From: Hymenopus coronatus
Taxonomy: Eukaryota > Arthropoda > Insecta > Mantodea > Hymenopodidae
Direction of reading: 5' to 3'
Length of the DNA stretch: 64,000 bases
NCBI GenBank assembly: GCA_030762935.1
Contig: CM060890.1
Coordinates: 68,326,765 to 68,390,764 of the forward strand
This document shows positions 46,850 to 58,108 of the stretch, piece by piece; position 1 is the first letter of the stretch, and the number at the start of each line of letters is the position of its first letter. The position numbers were made by a program, and so were the translations under genes. The notes beneath the pieces are model-generated. The model was not told the origin of the DNA. It saw only the letters and a program-made list of their open reading frames with translations, and ran no database searches.

Positions 46850-47160
46850 CCGCTGAGTACTCACATGTTTAAGCGCGCTTGCATATAGAGTTCGCAATTG
46901 TCCGACATACGCTTTCTTGTCCACCTGAGACCCCCACCCAAGCGTTATCGTCGCCATGGCGGCGAGACCGACATGCGCAAGCAACAAAGCGCAAGGGGCG
47001 AGATATTTTCCCAGCATCCAGGCGTTAGTCTCCCGGCACCAGTCCATGCCACAGTTTGCTTCACTCGCGACCGTCCGCTACCCGCTCTACCGCGACGTGG
47101 CGTAAGGAAACGCTCTTCTCCGAGGTTGACGCTTTCCAAATAAACCGCGGGCAACTTTAT
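46850..47160. promoter_or_regulatory. CpG-rich block, candidate promoter or 5' exon of the receptor gene
   Basis: A sharp rise in GC and CpG density in AT-rich surroundings (GTCGCCATGGCGGCGAGACC near 46950, CGCGACCGTCCGCTACCCGC near 47065, CTCTACCGCGACGTGGCG near 47086). It lies about 2 kb upstream of the sNPF receptor coding exon on the same side as its inferred 5' UTR intron. A possible donor GTAAGG lies at 47101. No element relatives were recognised elsewhere in the window. Role inferred from position and composition only. Confidence 0.3.
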
Positions 47161-49133
47161 TTACGACATCCAGCTTCCTCTTTGAAGAGTAGGGATGCTC
47201 ATTTATAGACGCTGTCACTTGTTTTCTGCTTTAAAACACTAACTGTGATGAGTGTCTTTTATGTGAAACAAAAGTTGTTTGGTTTGTATGTCGAAAAGAA
47301 AAACTAAATGAATGGTGGAACCTAAAACTATATTTATGCACTATTATTAAAAATACTGAGTATTTGTTTTCAAACCTCAGGACAAATTATACATTTTATC
47401 GATTCTGGACACTAATAGGACTAACTATGATCTACTTAAACAAAACTTAACTATAATTAAAGACATTTCACTTCTTGTGAAGTACTTTGATTCTGTCTTT
47501 ACTGTTAACGTTTACGCTCTTTTTGTTAACAGTATAAAAGACATTTTAAAGACATTAGACTGAACTATAGTTTCTTTTTAAATGACTGTCCTTTGGAAGA
47601 TGTATTGTGGAGTTTTCTAGAACATTTAAGGCCCTTTATTACAAACTTCGAAGTCTATGATCGGTAATGTTCTATTACATTAGTGTTGAAGACCAAATAA
47701 TCTGAGTATAAATTATCTCTGCATCAGTTATCTGTATTTACTGACTTTTGTAAAGTACTACAAGGGCATAATACGTCGCTGGTGTAACGATGTCTCAACA
47801 ACGCTGTGTTTCTTGCCTTTGTCCTTAGTAAAGAAGTTCGACGGTTTGAACACATTTTCTCCTCTACGATGTTTTGTTACTTTTCTGTTCAAAAGAAGTG
47901 CAACTGTGTTATACCAGTCGAATATCATTAACTTCTCTGTAAGGATTGTCATATTAAAAATTAACACGATTTCAAACTCGTATAAGTGCACATTGTGTTT
48001 CATATAGACCATATAAAAGTGATTAGTAGAGAAAACCTATTTAATGTTAAATTTCCGTATAAAATTCTGTACTACGTTTATCTCTAGGTGGAAAGCCGTA
48101 ATTTGCTAAATAAACATAGGTGTACATTTTAGTGAATCAGCTGTGATTGAATGTTCGGTGTGATACTCCGTGCAGCAGAAAGTGAGAGCATTGGTAGACG
48201 TTGCTCTGTTCTGTGAAACAAGAACACATTCAACAGGTGGCCACTTAGCCTCAACTGATTCGCGGCAGAAGTACTACAGAGGAAATTCCACTGCTATATT
48301 ACCGTTTAATTTAATTGTGAAAGTTACTCTTGATATAGTATTCCTCGTGGTATTTAGTGTGGTGAAAATATTTGCTTCTATAGAAGTGTAAACATTATGC
48401 CGTTGTTGCTCCAGATTTAATTTTTAAAAACAAAAAACAAACAAAGTGTAAAATCGTGATGAGGTTTAAATGTGTTACATCTTGTAAACAGGAAATGTAA
48501 CACTACTGTTATATCTGAACTCTGAACTTGGTTAATTTCATGATAAAAAATTAAACTTTTACCTAAACGCTTCAAAATGTATAAATATATTTTTGAGTAG
48601 GTTGGTAAGTTAAAATAACTTGTTAAACAAACCACGAAGGGAAAGGGAAGCACAGTTAGAGATAGAAGAGATGGACCATCAGTAACGCTAAAGTATTTGA
48701 ATCTTGCACTACAAATGTATATCTGAATCGCCTAGCTATGCTGTCTCCTAAATGAGTTTGGAAAGACCTTCAAGAGGGAAGTGATTGATGAATAATCCCC
48801 TAAGGTCAGATTATGGATCACTTATTCAAATGGAGTGGTGCAGCTCATTAATTTATTTCTGACTTGTGTACTCCAGGCAATAGCGTTTCCACTTTACAGA
48901 ATATTTGCTGCAATAGAGAAAAATGTGAAGCATCATAGTTTAGCTGCGAGAGAAACACAATACTCGTAAATAAACTTAGAATGGGAAAAATGACTGCGAG
49001 ATGAAAGGCATTAAAATAAATCATCCATAGATACTGAAATACTTATTTATCTAAAATTGTTTTATCAACCTAAATCCACTTTGTAAAACAAATTTTAATC
49101 CATCATTCCTAGTATTCCCCTTGCCCAAAAACT
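47161..49133. other. Upstream region, probably 5' UTR intron of the receptor
   Basis: AT-rich, about 2 kb, no R1k or SINE segment recognised. This relative absence of repeats is itself unlike the rest of the window. Short frames (64-84 residues) have no domain. A slightly GC-richer block lies at 48160-48300. Confidence 0.4.
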
Positions 49134-49136
49134 CAG
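49101..49136 (+). other. Predicted splice acceptor immediately before the receptor ATG
   Basis: A pyrimidine-rich stretch (CATCATTCCT then TATTCCCCTTGCCC) ends in ACTCAG directly before ATG 49137. An in-frame TAG at 49110-49112 lies within this tract, so the reading frame does not extend upstream without splicing. This supports a 5' non-coding exon upstream. Confidence 0.6.
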
Positions 49137-50492
49137 ATGTCCGGTAACTTGGTGAAAATGCTTAACGATTCGGAACAAATTGTGTCTCGGGATTTGCAAA
49201 ATCTCTCTTGCATTAATGACCTAAATACTACCTGGAATGACACACTTCTGGATGAAGAGCCAGACATCATTCACAACCAGGCAGTACAAGCTCTCTTCTG
49301 TATCCTTTACACCACCATCTTCATATTGGGAGTGTTCGGAAATGTGTTGGTGTGCTATGTGGTGGGCAGGAACCGCGCTATGCAGACTGTGACCAACTTT
49401 TTCATTACCAATCTGGCCCTTTCAGATATACTACTCTGCGTCCTCGCGGTACCGTTTACACCTCTCTACACCTTCCTTGGACAGTGGGTTTTCGGAAGAG
49501 TTCTCTGCCATTTAGTTGCCTGTGCCCAGGGTACATCCGTCTACATATCTACACTTACGCTCACTTCAATAGCCATCGATCGTTTCTTCGTTATCATCTA
49601 TCCATTCCAGCAACGTATGCAGCTAGCCACGTGTCTGATAATCATTTGCAGCATCTGGCTCTTCTCTCTTGCCCTTACTCTTCCATATGGGATATACATC
49701 CGCCATCGATTTCAAGAAGGCCGATTTTACTGTGAGGAATCGTGGCCTTCAGAAGATATTCGAAAATGGTATGGAGCCGTAACTGCTACTATGCAGTTTC
49801 TATTACCTTTCATTATCATCGCCTTCTGCTACATAAAGGTATCTCTAAAACTTAACGACAGAGCAAGAGCTAAGCCTGGATCTAAAAATTCAAGGAAAGA
49901 AGAACTAGATCGCGAAAGGAAGCGAAGAACAAACCGCATGCTCATCGCAATGGTCACTATTTTTGGAGTATCCTGGCTTCCACTTAACGTCGTCAACCTG
50001 GTCAACGATGTCTACATCGCTACGGGAACTTGGAGGTACTACAATCTCTGTTTTTTTATGGTGCACGCCATCGCCATGAGTTCAACATGTTATAATCCTT
50101 TCCTGTATGCTTGGCTCAACGAGAACTTTCGAAAGGAGTTCAAACAGGTGCTACCTTGTTTCGATCCATCCAACAGCGGTAAAGGAGGCGGAGGAAGTGG
50201 TATGGGTAGAGCAGGCGGTTGGCGTTCCGAGCGGACCTGTAACGGCAACGAAACTATGCAGGAGACTTTGTTGGCGACGTCTATGGCCCATCGCGTCGGT
50301 TCGATTCGGCTACAAGAAGCAGCAGCAGCAGCCTCCGCGGAAGTGGAGACTGTTTTAGTACCGACAGCAACTTACAAGTCTGGCGAGGACGCTGTTCATC
50401 TACACCTAGACGGAAACGTGGCAACGCCAAAGGACATTATGGAAGGCCAAGCTGTAGCTGCAGTACCCTGCGTGGTCAGGGACACCTTTTAG
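49137..50492 (+). CDS. sNPF-R: Short neuropeptide F receptor (class A GPCR)
   Basis: 451 residues, a G-protein-coupled receptor for sNPF peptides; in insects this signalling affects feeding, growth and reproduction from the neuronal plasma membrane. Seen: N-glycosylation sequons at N10, N22, N30 and N34 in the N-terminus; seven membrane segments at about 50-76, 84-110, 121-147, 163-185, 212-236, 267-290 and 303-326; G68-N69 in TM1; LALSD with D97 in TM2; C124 and C199 for the extracellular disulphide; D148-R149-F150 at the end of TM3 (DRF in place of DRY); SWLP (279-282) in TM6; NPFLY (320-324) in TM7; C341 after helix 8 as a palmitoylation candidate. Loop 3 (RARAKPGSK then a basic stretch to RRTNRMLIAM) and the TM7/helix-8 block (SSTCYNPFLYAWLNENF) are strongly sNPF-receptor-like. 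The second extracellular loop is short, without the insert I recall from the Drosophila protein. The tail has Gly-rich (348-355) and Ala-rich (395-399) runs. Starts at the first ATG after an in-frame TAG. No frame breaks; a single coding exon. Confidence 0.93.
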   Translation: MSGNLVKMLNDSEQIVSRDLQNLSCINDLNTTWNDTLLDEEPDIIHNQAVQALFCILYTTIFILGVFGNVLVCYVVGRNRAMQTVTNFFITNLALSDILLCVLAVPFTPLYTFLGQWVFGRVLCHLVACAQGTSVYISTLTLTSIAIDRFFVIIYPFQQRMQLATCLIIICSIWLFSLALTLPYGIYIRHRFQEGRFYCEESWPSEDIRKWYGAVTATMQFLLPFIIIAFCYIKVSLKLNDRARAKPGSKNSRKEELDRERKRRTNRMLIAMVTIFGVSWLPLNVVNLVNDVYIATGTWRYYNLCFFMVHAIAMSSTCYNPFLYAWLNENFRKEFKQVLPCFDPSNSGKGGGGSGMGRAGGWRSERTCNGNETMQETLLATSMAHRVGSIRLQEAAAAASAEVETVLVPTATYKSGEDAVHLHLDGNVATPKDIMEGQAVAAVPCVVRDTF

Positions 50493-50498
50493 GTGAGT
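50491..50498 (+). other. Predicted splice donor overlapping the stop codon
   Basis: The stop TAG (50490-50492) supplies the AG of a perfect donor AG|GTGAGT. If used, the coding exon ends at the last base of the stop codon and the 3' UTR continues in a downstream exon. If not used, the transcript would continue to poly-A signals 380-415 bp downstream. Confidence 0.55.
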
Positions 50499-51764
50499 GA
50501 GTGTTTACATTTTCTGTTATGTTCCTGAATGTAAGGGAAATCCACATTGCATATGAAATGTATGTACCACAATAGCAAACGGTTGTTGTACTCGACAGTC
50601 TAAGAGAAATATTATCCTTATTTATGAAGTGGCGCCGAAACAATAATTGTTATGTTGTTGAGCGTTTTTGTTTTTACCTATTTTAGTTCCTAAACATTTG
50701 CTTCAAGTTATAATTTCAGTTTAAAAGTATTATGTTTAGAAATTTCAATTAATTATTAATTTTCTTTGTGGATAATATGGTACACACAACAGAAACAAAC
50801 TAACATATCAGTAGAAATGTTTCCACTAATTTTATTGGTGTGTAAATAGAACTGCCTAATGTTTATGTGTAATCTAATAAATTTAGATAGCATTTTAAAT
50901 CAATAAAACTTTTATTCAACATATCTACATACGTGATAGATCTTCTTTTGCCAAGTGAATTTATCACCAATCTTTGAGACTTTAAATAATAGTTTATCTA
51001 AAGCTAATCAAGACATTTGAATATTTACCCTACTATTTCCTTGATTAGTGATAGTTTCGCAGGCTATTCAATCATCCTGTTACGGTACCCTTCTTTGCAG
51101 CGTTGAAATTAACCATATTGTAGTACTATTAAAATCTTGATGGGTTAGCTGAAGAACCAATAAAGTCCCAGGGAATTAAAAAGACTGTTGGAAAAGCCTC
51201 CTGGCTTACAGTAAGAAATAAAACTAAAATGTATTAATTCTGAAACAAAATTATTGAACAAACGACTTGAAAATAACATTTTACAAATAGGTACAATATG
51301 TTCAGCCAATGTTATACGGATATGACATCAATGACATTTTAAATGGTAACGTACTATCTACTTTCCCGTTAGATAAGGCTAGATACCTTATGTACTTGCT
51401 GGACAGAAAACTTGGTTTTAATGGGATTTTAACTTTTCTTAACAAATATTGTGACAAATAAAATTCTAGTTAATCAATATTGAAAATGCTCCTCATTTAC
51501 AATATGCTAGTAACTTATCTAAGTGTAAAATAACTTGTTCAACACTTTTAGTTACTGCCGATGGTTTAAATTTGTATTCTTTCCTGATAAACATTTATAA
51601 CTCTTGTATTAGCAGGTATCGTAGTCTTCAAAATCACACATCCCATAAAAATCGGTCAATTACAGATAGTGCTGAGCACATAGCAACCAAACTTTTGTAT
51701 GAGACTATTCAATTAATATTTCATGAACTACCTTTCAGAAAATAAATATCTTGTGTATTACTTA
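50493..51764. other. Receptor 3' flank with AATAAA signals; 3' UTR or intron
   Basis: AATAAA at 50877-50882 and 50902-50907 could be polyadenylation signals for an unspliced transcript. The rest is AT-rich and free of R1k or SINE segments until 51765. Confidence 0.4.
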
Positions 51765-52800
51765 TGTCACTTTCCCTACTTTGTAAACAAATATTATTAA
51801 CTTTAATCTAGGTATACAAGAGCAGAAATGACATTATTTCTTATGATAGTTATAACGCGAATAAGGTCTACAGTAGGGTAACGTAATATTCATATATTTT
51901 AAAAGCTGGTGGCTATGTGATGGTATTGTAAATGGGTTCTCTTTGCACAGTCAGGGGTGAAAAAGATAGAAAGAAGGATAGAAAGAAAAGAAAAACGAAA
52001 GGCTATTTCTCACTTTAGAAAAGTATAAGCATTGGAAAATTAGAACTAATAACGAATAATATCTCAAAAATGATTTACTCCTTGAACAGTAGAATTAACC
52101 ATATTAAGTGTTAACTTAACATTCTTTCCTCAACATTAATATTTGTTAACATTAGCGTGAATACCTGTATAAAATAATACTAGAAGTATTGTTATGCAAA
52201 CCAATGTTTTAAAGTGTCACTAAAATCGAACTTATTACAAACTTTACGAAGGTGAATATGAAATACAAGGGTTATTAATATTTGCAGTTTTTGGGGAAAG
52301 TATATTAAGTTGAATAATTTTAAACGCTTTGTGATTTTAGTTATTTAATTTGTATATTAAAATGCTAAATTGAATAAGTAGCATAAATTGCTTGCTTTAA
52401 TGAGATTGATATTTTTGTGTAAAATGCTTTTGTCTTTCTCTTACGTTTACCAGTTATGCAACTACAAAGGATATTCCAAAGATAATCCGTCGTATATGTT
52501 TCATTTGTCATTAAAATATTTTAAACATATGGTATGCTAATTATAATCGTTAAAGACATTTTCAAAACACTGCTGCATGTACAGTTAGCTGGGATTGGAC
52601 TGATTCTCGAAGATCTTCGTGTTTGCATCTTCAAAAGATGCAGAACTAAGTACCAAGTTTGAGTTATGCTGTTCACAGACGTACACATAAATAACATACA
52701 CAATGATATTTTTCTAAAAATACGTTAAATGTGACGTCGAGCTTTTAGGTGGTATAGAAAAACTTGCCTACTTTTATAAAGTAATGGAGAAAGTAAAAAT
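51765..52800 (+). repeat. R1k repeat, copy R (with AT-rich insert)
   Basis: Forward copy from CACTTTCCCTACTTTG to GGAGAAAGTAAAAAT. Blocks: TATTTTAAAAGCTGGTGGC near 51896, AGCATTGGAAAATTAGAAC near 52028, TTTTGTCTTTCTCTTACG near 52428, GATCTTCGTGTTTGCATCTT near 52612, TTATGCTGTTCACAGACG near 52666. About 250 bp between 52100 and 52360 does not match other copies. Confidence 0.7.
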
Positions 52801-52857
52801 TAAAGAAAATTAAAAAATGGCCATTTAAAAATGCCATCGATGACATCCTAGCCTGTA

Positions 52858-53230
52858 AACTAACGACTGAAATGTTGTTCATGTTTTGTAAAACTTTCTC
52901 AATAGAATATTAAATTTAAGGAATCCGAACTTTAAAAATATTGATTTTAGTTTTATTTGCATTAAACTTTAATTATGAAACAGATGTATGTAAAGGACCA
53001 CTTTATAGCGCAGTTCATGATCATTTATTTTTGTAGTGTTCGAAATAACTGAAATGTTGTTAGTTTTTTGTAAAATTTTCCGTACTTTAAAAAATGGCAA
53101 ATTTTATTTTATTTGCAGTAATCCTTAATTATGAAACACCTGTATGTAAACAACCATTTTCCAACGGAATTAATGACCATTCATATATTGTGTGGCTATA
53201 TTTACTCATCAAATAATGGCAAATGAAGGC
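52858..53230. repeat. Two-unit tandem duplication, period about 183 bp
   Basis: AACTGAAATGTTGTT-type block at 52865 and 53048, then TTTTGTAAAA(C/T)TTTC, TTTTATTTGCA, TTAATTATGAAACA and TGTATGTAAA(G/C) blocks in the same order in both units. Units are diverged by substitutions and small indels. Confidence 0.75.
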
Positions 53231-53596
53231 ATTTATTCATAACATTCATTGATACTGTGGCTGGATGTCGTTCACATTATTTGAGCAACACAGTTGATTA
53301 AGAATGTTTTTTATAAAGTATAATATTGAAGTAAACCGAATGAGGACAAAACTTGTTCGAAATTTATAAAATGTATCTTTTATTTTTTGAAAAGCAAGGT
53401 ACGTGTCCCAGGTACCAATCTTGTATACTAAAGCAGAAAGAGCGATTAGTGGGCCGGTATAATAGTTTCAATACGTAATTTTGTCATCTTTGATTCTACT
53501 GGAGGTATTAGAAAATACGCTCTTTCAGTACGTAATGGTAGCAGGAGACATAACGTTGACAAAATGTATTGGAAATGGATATGAATTTGTATACCA
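53231..53596. other. AT-rich spacer, nothing recognised
   Basis: About 365 bp without recognisable features. Confidence 0.4.
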
Positions 53597-54363
53597 TTTT
53601 TACTTTCTCTTCAAGTACTATGTACATTGAAAAGGTATTGCAGTGCACCCAAAAATTCGATACTGAGATTTTACCGGAAATACAATGTTTTAGGAACCCG
53701 TGAATCCAAACATAGTATTTTTAGAAAAATATCCCATTATGTGCCACACGAAGACTTTCAAGAAAATCCCCCAATCCTAACTGCCCTTTATATGGAAAAC
53801 TTTTCGAAAATTTGGAATTTCTCAAAAATGGATCTAACGATTTTGTTTAAAATGTCGTATATTAAAACATTCACATGACAAATAAAATTTATATCTTGAA
53901 TAACCTCCGAAGGCATCTTTATTGTGGATTAGTTTTGCTGAGTTTTAATTAACTAGTAAACCGTAAGAAATAGACCAAATCTTACTACACCAAAATGTAG
54001 ATCTCGTTAAAACACACAATCTATGTAACATACATTTTTTGTAGAGTTGACCGTTTTTTATATATTTCTTGTCATTGGTTTCTGTGTTAAAATACTTATA
54101 TTTCTTTCATGCGGGAAGTTGTCAACTACTGGCCACACAAATAATAGATTTTAGTCCCATAGCAACCTCATTTTAAAACAATTGAATGTGAGTTTAGCTT
54201 AGTGTATTCGCTAATTTTCCTCCTACTTATAAGGAACTAAGTATTAATACCGCTTCTGTTAATGTTTATCTTGACTAGAATGCAATAAAAATAAGAATCA
54301 GCTTATCAACAATAATTTGTTACAGAGATGTAGATAAAGTCATGTAGATGGAGCACAACAGAC
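53597..54363 (-). repeat. R1k repeat, copy S
   Basis: Reverse copy: TTTTTACTTTCTCTTCAAG start, TATTGCAGTGCACCCAAAAA near 53633, CCACACGAAGACTTTCAAG near 53743, GTAAACCGTAAGAAATAG near 53956, CCTACTTATAAGGAACTAAG near 54221, end TAGATAAAGTCATGTAGATG near 54331. It lacks the GT tract and its flank, so it is internally deleted. Confidence 0.85.
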
Positions 54364-55727
54364 TTTTAAGTATACTCTGCACAGTGAAATTGCTAAATTC
54401 TAAATAAAAAAAATTTAAAGACGTTACAAAAGACTTTTCTAATGCAGGTTACAAAATAAAATTAAAAAAGACAAAGAATAATATCTATTAGAGGTGGTTA
54501 AATATGGTTATGAATTTTTATGTTATGTCCTTAAAATTCTATGAATATGATACTTTACATACTTATGACTTTCAAATCCTGGCATTCCTGTTGATAATAA
54601 TGATGACAATAATGGTAATAATACATGTCATTAAGATCCTAATTCAATAGGCACATAATTGTACTTTACGTTAATAGTAAAGAAAAAAGAAAGAAGAAGA
54701 AAGAAGTGGACAAGAGTCAGTTTGATTCCTATGACCACTTTAACCAAAGTCTTCCTGATTTAAAGGACTCTCTGAAGCCAAATAATGACATCTAGGTAAG
54801 TAGAGTAACCTGAGAAGAATGCAAAAAAGACAATTTCTATTTCGGTACTTGATAGGCAAAGAATAAGCTTTGAAAATAAGTTCCTCAGTAGAACTGTTAG
54901 GACAATATATATCCACCTTAATGCTTTGTAAGGATTAAAGTAGATATTGTGGCTCTTGATATTATACTTTAATAACTTATATCGACATTTAGAGATACTT
55001 AAATACCATTTTAGCTGCAAAGTGCTATGAGGGACAAAATGGCAACGCCTAGAATATTTATAACATACGGAACGCATATGCCAATTCTTGCCTTTACATA
55101 ATAATGCCCTATCAGATGAACCAGGCATTTAGAATTAAAACAGCGTGATATAAAAGCTATATGAAGTGCTCAATACTTCGTCTCTTATCTTACATTAGGA
55201 GGATACTTCTCAAGAGCAACTGTGTTTTAAATGGGATTTTGTTTGCAGAAATCGCCCATTTTAAATAATTTTTTTCTTTTATATTTGATGTTTTTTGCTA
55301 CTTAAGTTTGAATAAAATATATTATTTAAGAATAGATTATATTCAATAGCACTGGATGCTGAGCAATTGAAGCAAATTTGAATCATAAGTCAAGAGAGAG
55401 TGTTACCAACCGGTAAATTGTGTTAAAGGTATATTTTTATACACATAATTTTATTATACGAATATCAGTTACTTCGTGTGCAATGAAGTCTAATTGCGCT
55501 GTTCGTGATCTGTGAAGCATACCGTAGACTACTTCATAGTTTATGGAATTCTTTTTTGCACATATGTTGCATACAGTCATACGAATGGCTCCAAACACGT
55601 AGTCTTAAGTTGTTTATAGCTGAACTAATATACTCAAGTGTGTGTGTGTGTGTGTGTGTGCATGTGTGTGTGTTTGATGTTGAAAGAAGAGCCAGCGTGG
55701 AGGGTCTATAACATATTTAAAGTAGTT
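54364..55727. other. AT-rich stretch, no supported gene
   Basis: Includes a 122-residue minus-strand frame at 54760-55128 with no recognisable domain and AT-driven composition (Lys, Ile, Leu, Tyr), and a (TG)n tract at 55639-55672. Splice context does not support an exon. Confidence 0.4.
55639..55672. repeat. (TG)n microsatellite
   Basis: About 16 TG units with one CA interruption, not within an R1k copy. Confidence 0.9.
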
Positions 55728-56045
55728 CTTCATCCCGAGGTGGATGAGCTCGCGCCCAGGTCTGACCGAACTTCCTGGGTCTACAAACGACTTCCGCCGC
55801 CGAGAGCTGTATTTTCAGAGGCAGTCACCATCACGGAAGGACGCCCTCACCACAGTCCTCGCCGTCACTCCCAACTCTAAAATAGACCGTTGGATGAAAT
55901 GGAGATGAGATGAAGGGACAAGAAACCTCAATATTTGCCTAGTGACCCGGGAAAACCCCCGAAAAAAGGCAAAGAGGTTCTCCGTGGAAATCGATCACAC
56001 GACTTCTTGAAACGCCTGAGCCACCTGACTCGGTTACCTCTTAAA
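55728..56045 (-). mobile_element. SINE-like element, family F
   Basis: On the minus strand it begins GAGGTAACCGAGTCAGGTGG, which looks like a tRNA A-box region (AGTCAGGTGGCTCAGGCG). CGTGTGATCGATTTCC stands where a B-box is expected, and a GC-rich body follows (GGGGGTTTTCCCGGGTCACTA). It contrasts with the AT-rich flanks. Only one copy was found in the window, so the family call is tentative. Confidence 0.5.
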
Positions 56046-56879
56046 GAAGTAAAGGATAGATTATAAGATAATCAGAATCTTAAACATACATAAATTATTT
56101 CAGTATACTAAATCGTCATTAAATATTACTTTTGCGTATTTACAAGATTTCATGGTCTACATGCAATTTAATAAAATTAAGAACTTAAAATTATATAACT
56201 ATAATCCCTCTTTTAACAAAAAGTACTCGTACTGGCGTACCTTTTTGTTAATGAGTTATAACTCAAAACTAATTTTATAAATTCATAGTACTTCTAATTT
56301 AATTAGGATTATAAACAACTTAAGACCACATGTTTTGAGCACGCAGTTGTATGACTGTCCGTAGCATAAGTATACATACTTTATTATGTATATACAAACA
56401 CTACAGTCAATGATTTAACGAATGGAAATATGATTTTACCATTACCTCTAAACTTAAAATACTATGTATCACTTAATCCAGTCTAGAGTAGAGGAACAGC
56501 TATCTTGGACAACAACTTTGCGTCCAAGACGATTAGTATTTCCGAAAATAATATAAATCCATATTTGAAAAAAATACAATATTTGATTAAATTACATGCA
56601 GAGAAGAAACAGTCAATTATGATGGGCAAATCCAGGAATAGCGACTGATGAAAGTTCATGAGATTTCTCTATGTAATGTTAGGGGAAAATGTGCCTCGTC
56701 CGAATGCTTTTCTCTATCAGGAATCGATTCTTATTCGTAGACCGGAAGACAAGCAAGTCTTTGAAAGGGATGCAAATGATATCCTGTGCTATGGTTTCCA
56801 CTAATACTAGTTCTGGGTTTTAGATGAAAAATTGCGATTTAGTTCAATGATAGACTAACGTAATTGAACTCGGTTTACC
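56046..56879. other. AT-rich stretch, nothing recognised
   Basis: About 830 bp without recognisable elements or frames. Confidence 0.45.
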
Positions 56880-57180
56880 CTCAGGTATTCAGGAATGACC
56901 CCCCCCTCACCCTAGGACTTACAAGTGGATGACTAGTGCTCGGACACCTTTCGCGGAGCCAAGGGCACGAAACCACAGTATGGAGATCCTGGAACGAGTG
57001 GTCTGCCCATAGCCAGGTAGGAGAATGAGGAATGGATGATAGGGAAGGTGGTGATGAAGCAATTGGTGGAATGGGTGGCGGGGGAAACCGGCGGACCCGG
57101 AGTAAAGCCACCCAGAGGCCACATGAGGGCCCTTGGGATCGAACCGTGCGAGTGTCAAACCCCTCAAATGCCGACTAACT
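56880..57180 (-). mobile_element. SINE family A, copy near 57 kb
   Basis: Shares with 45735-46075 the CCCCCCTNNCCCTAGGAC region at its left end, GGGGGAAACCGGNGNACCCGGAG (near 57081) and GGGATCGAACC (near 57134, B-box complement). The CCGCTTTGTCC block is deleted. Overlapping Pro/Ser-rich frames of 63-82 residues here are element translation. Confidence 0.7.
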
Positions 57181-57905
57181 AAGCTAAGAAGAAAATCAAA
57201 GTACAGGATATTCTTAATTTGTTAAAGGGAAAAAGAACTCATTCCAATTTCAAACACGGTGTCGCACTTTTACATTAAGAAAAATTATGATTTGCTTTCT
57301 TTAGACAAACCGCTGCGAATACTTATCATTGGAGAACGACCTTATCAAGTTAAGCGCTTTTTCACTAAATAATTTTGGTAAGACTGCAGGAGGAGTACTG
57401 CTCAGCTTGTTGATTGAAACGCAATCTCTTCACAGGTCATTTCTGTTTTCTTCTGTTGATAACGTCTGTTTCAATGAGTCTGAGGGTATCTCTGTTTTCC
57501 GGGGCGTTGATTTACTTCTATGGAAGTGCAACCATCATGAAAGATTCTATATCACGGGGGAATGGTCCGACACAGCTACCGGAATCGTTAAGCCATGGAC
57601 TCTGCAACTCTAGAACCGTTCTCCTTGACTGGAGTAGAAGATAAGCCCAGTTTTTCTTAGTCCTCATAACTAACATATATCGGCGAGTTACTCTACACTT
57701 AGACTGCAATGTTTGCTTCTCAAATTTCCTTCCCAAAGTATCATTACATGTGCCATCAGAGTCCAGGATCTGTGGTAATAACTGAGTTAAGCACCGCTAA
57801 AAATAGAGAAATGTAGTCAACTGTGAGCTTTGCATATTGATCAGAATATTTTGAGACGGTGGAAAGAGAAGGTAGCACCACGATTACTTAGGTCTGTCAT
57901 TTGAC
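57181..57905. other. Intergenic stretch, no supported gene
   Basis: Two overlapping plus-strand frames (94 and 76 residues, 57329-57644) and one minus-strand frame lie here. None has a recognisable domain. Composition is less AT-rich than the surroundings, so an unrecognised repeat or exon is possible. Confidence 0.35.
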
Positions 57906-58052
57906 ATTTTACTTTCTCTACATGTACTTTGTACATAGAGTATGGAGAAGGTATAGTATTGCACCCAAAATTCGATTCCCAGATGTCAGCGGAAATGCAT
58001 ATTTTTGGACCCCATGAATCCAAGAAAAAGCATTTTTAGAAAAATGACAGAG

Positions 58053-58108
<56 letters not shown>

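Noticed and set aside
49352..49735. 127-residue frame inside the receptor
   Set aside because: It is an alternative phase of the receptor coding sequence with no independent support.
50107..50358. 83-residue frame over the receptor tail
   Set aside because: Shadow of the receptor frame.
54760..55128. 122-residue minus-strand frame as a gene
   Set aside because: AT-driven composition, no domain and no convincing splice or start context; expected by chance in a 64-kb window.
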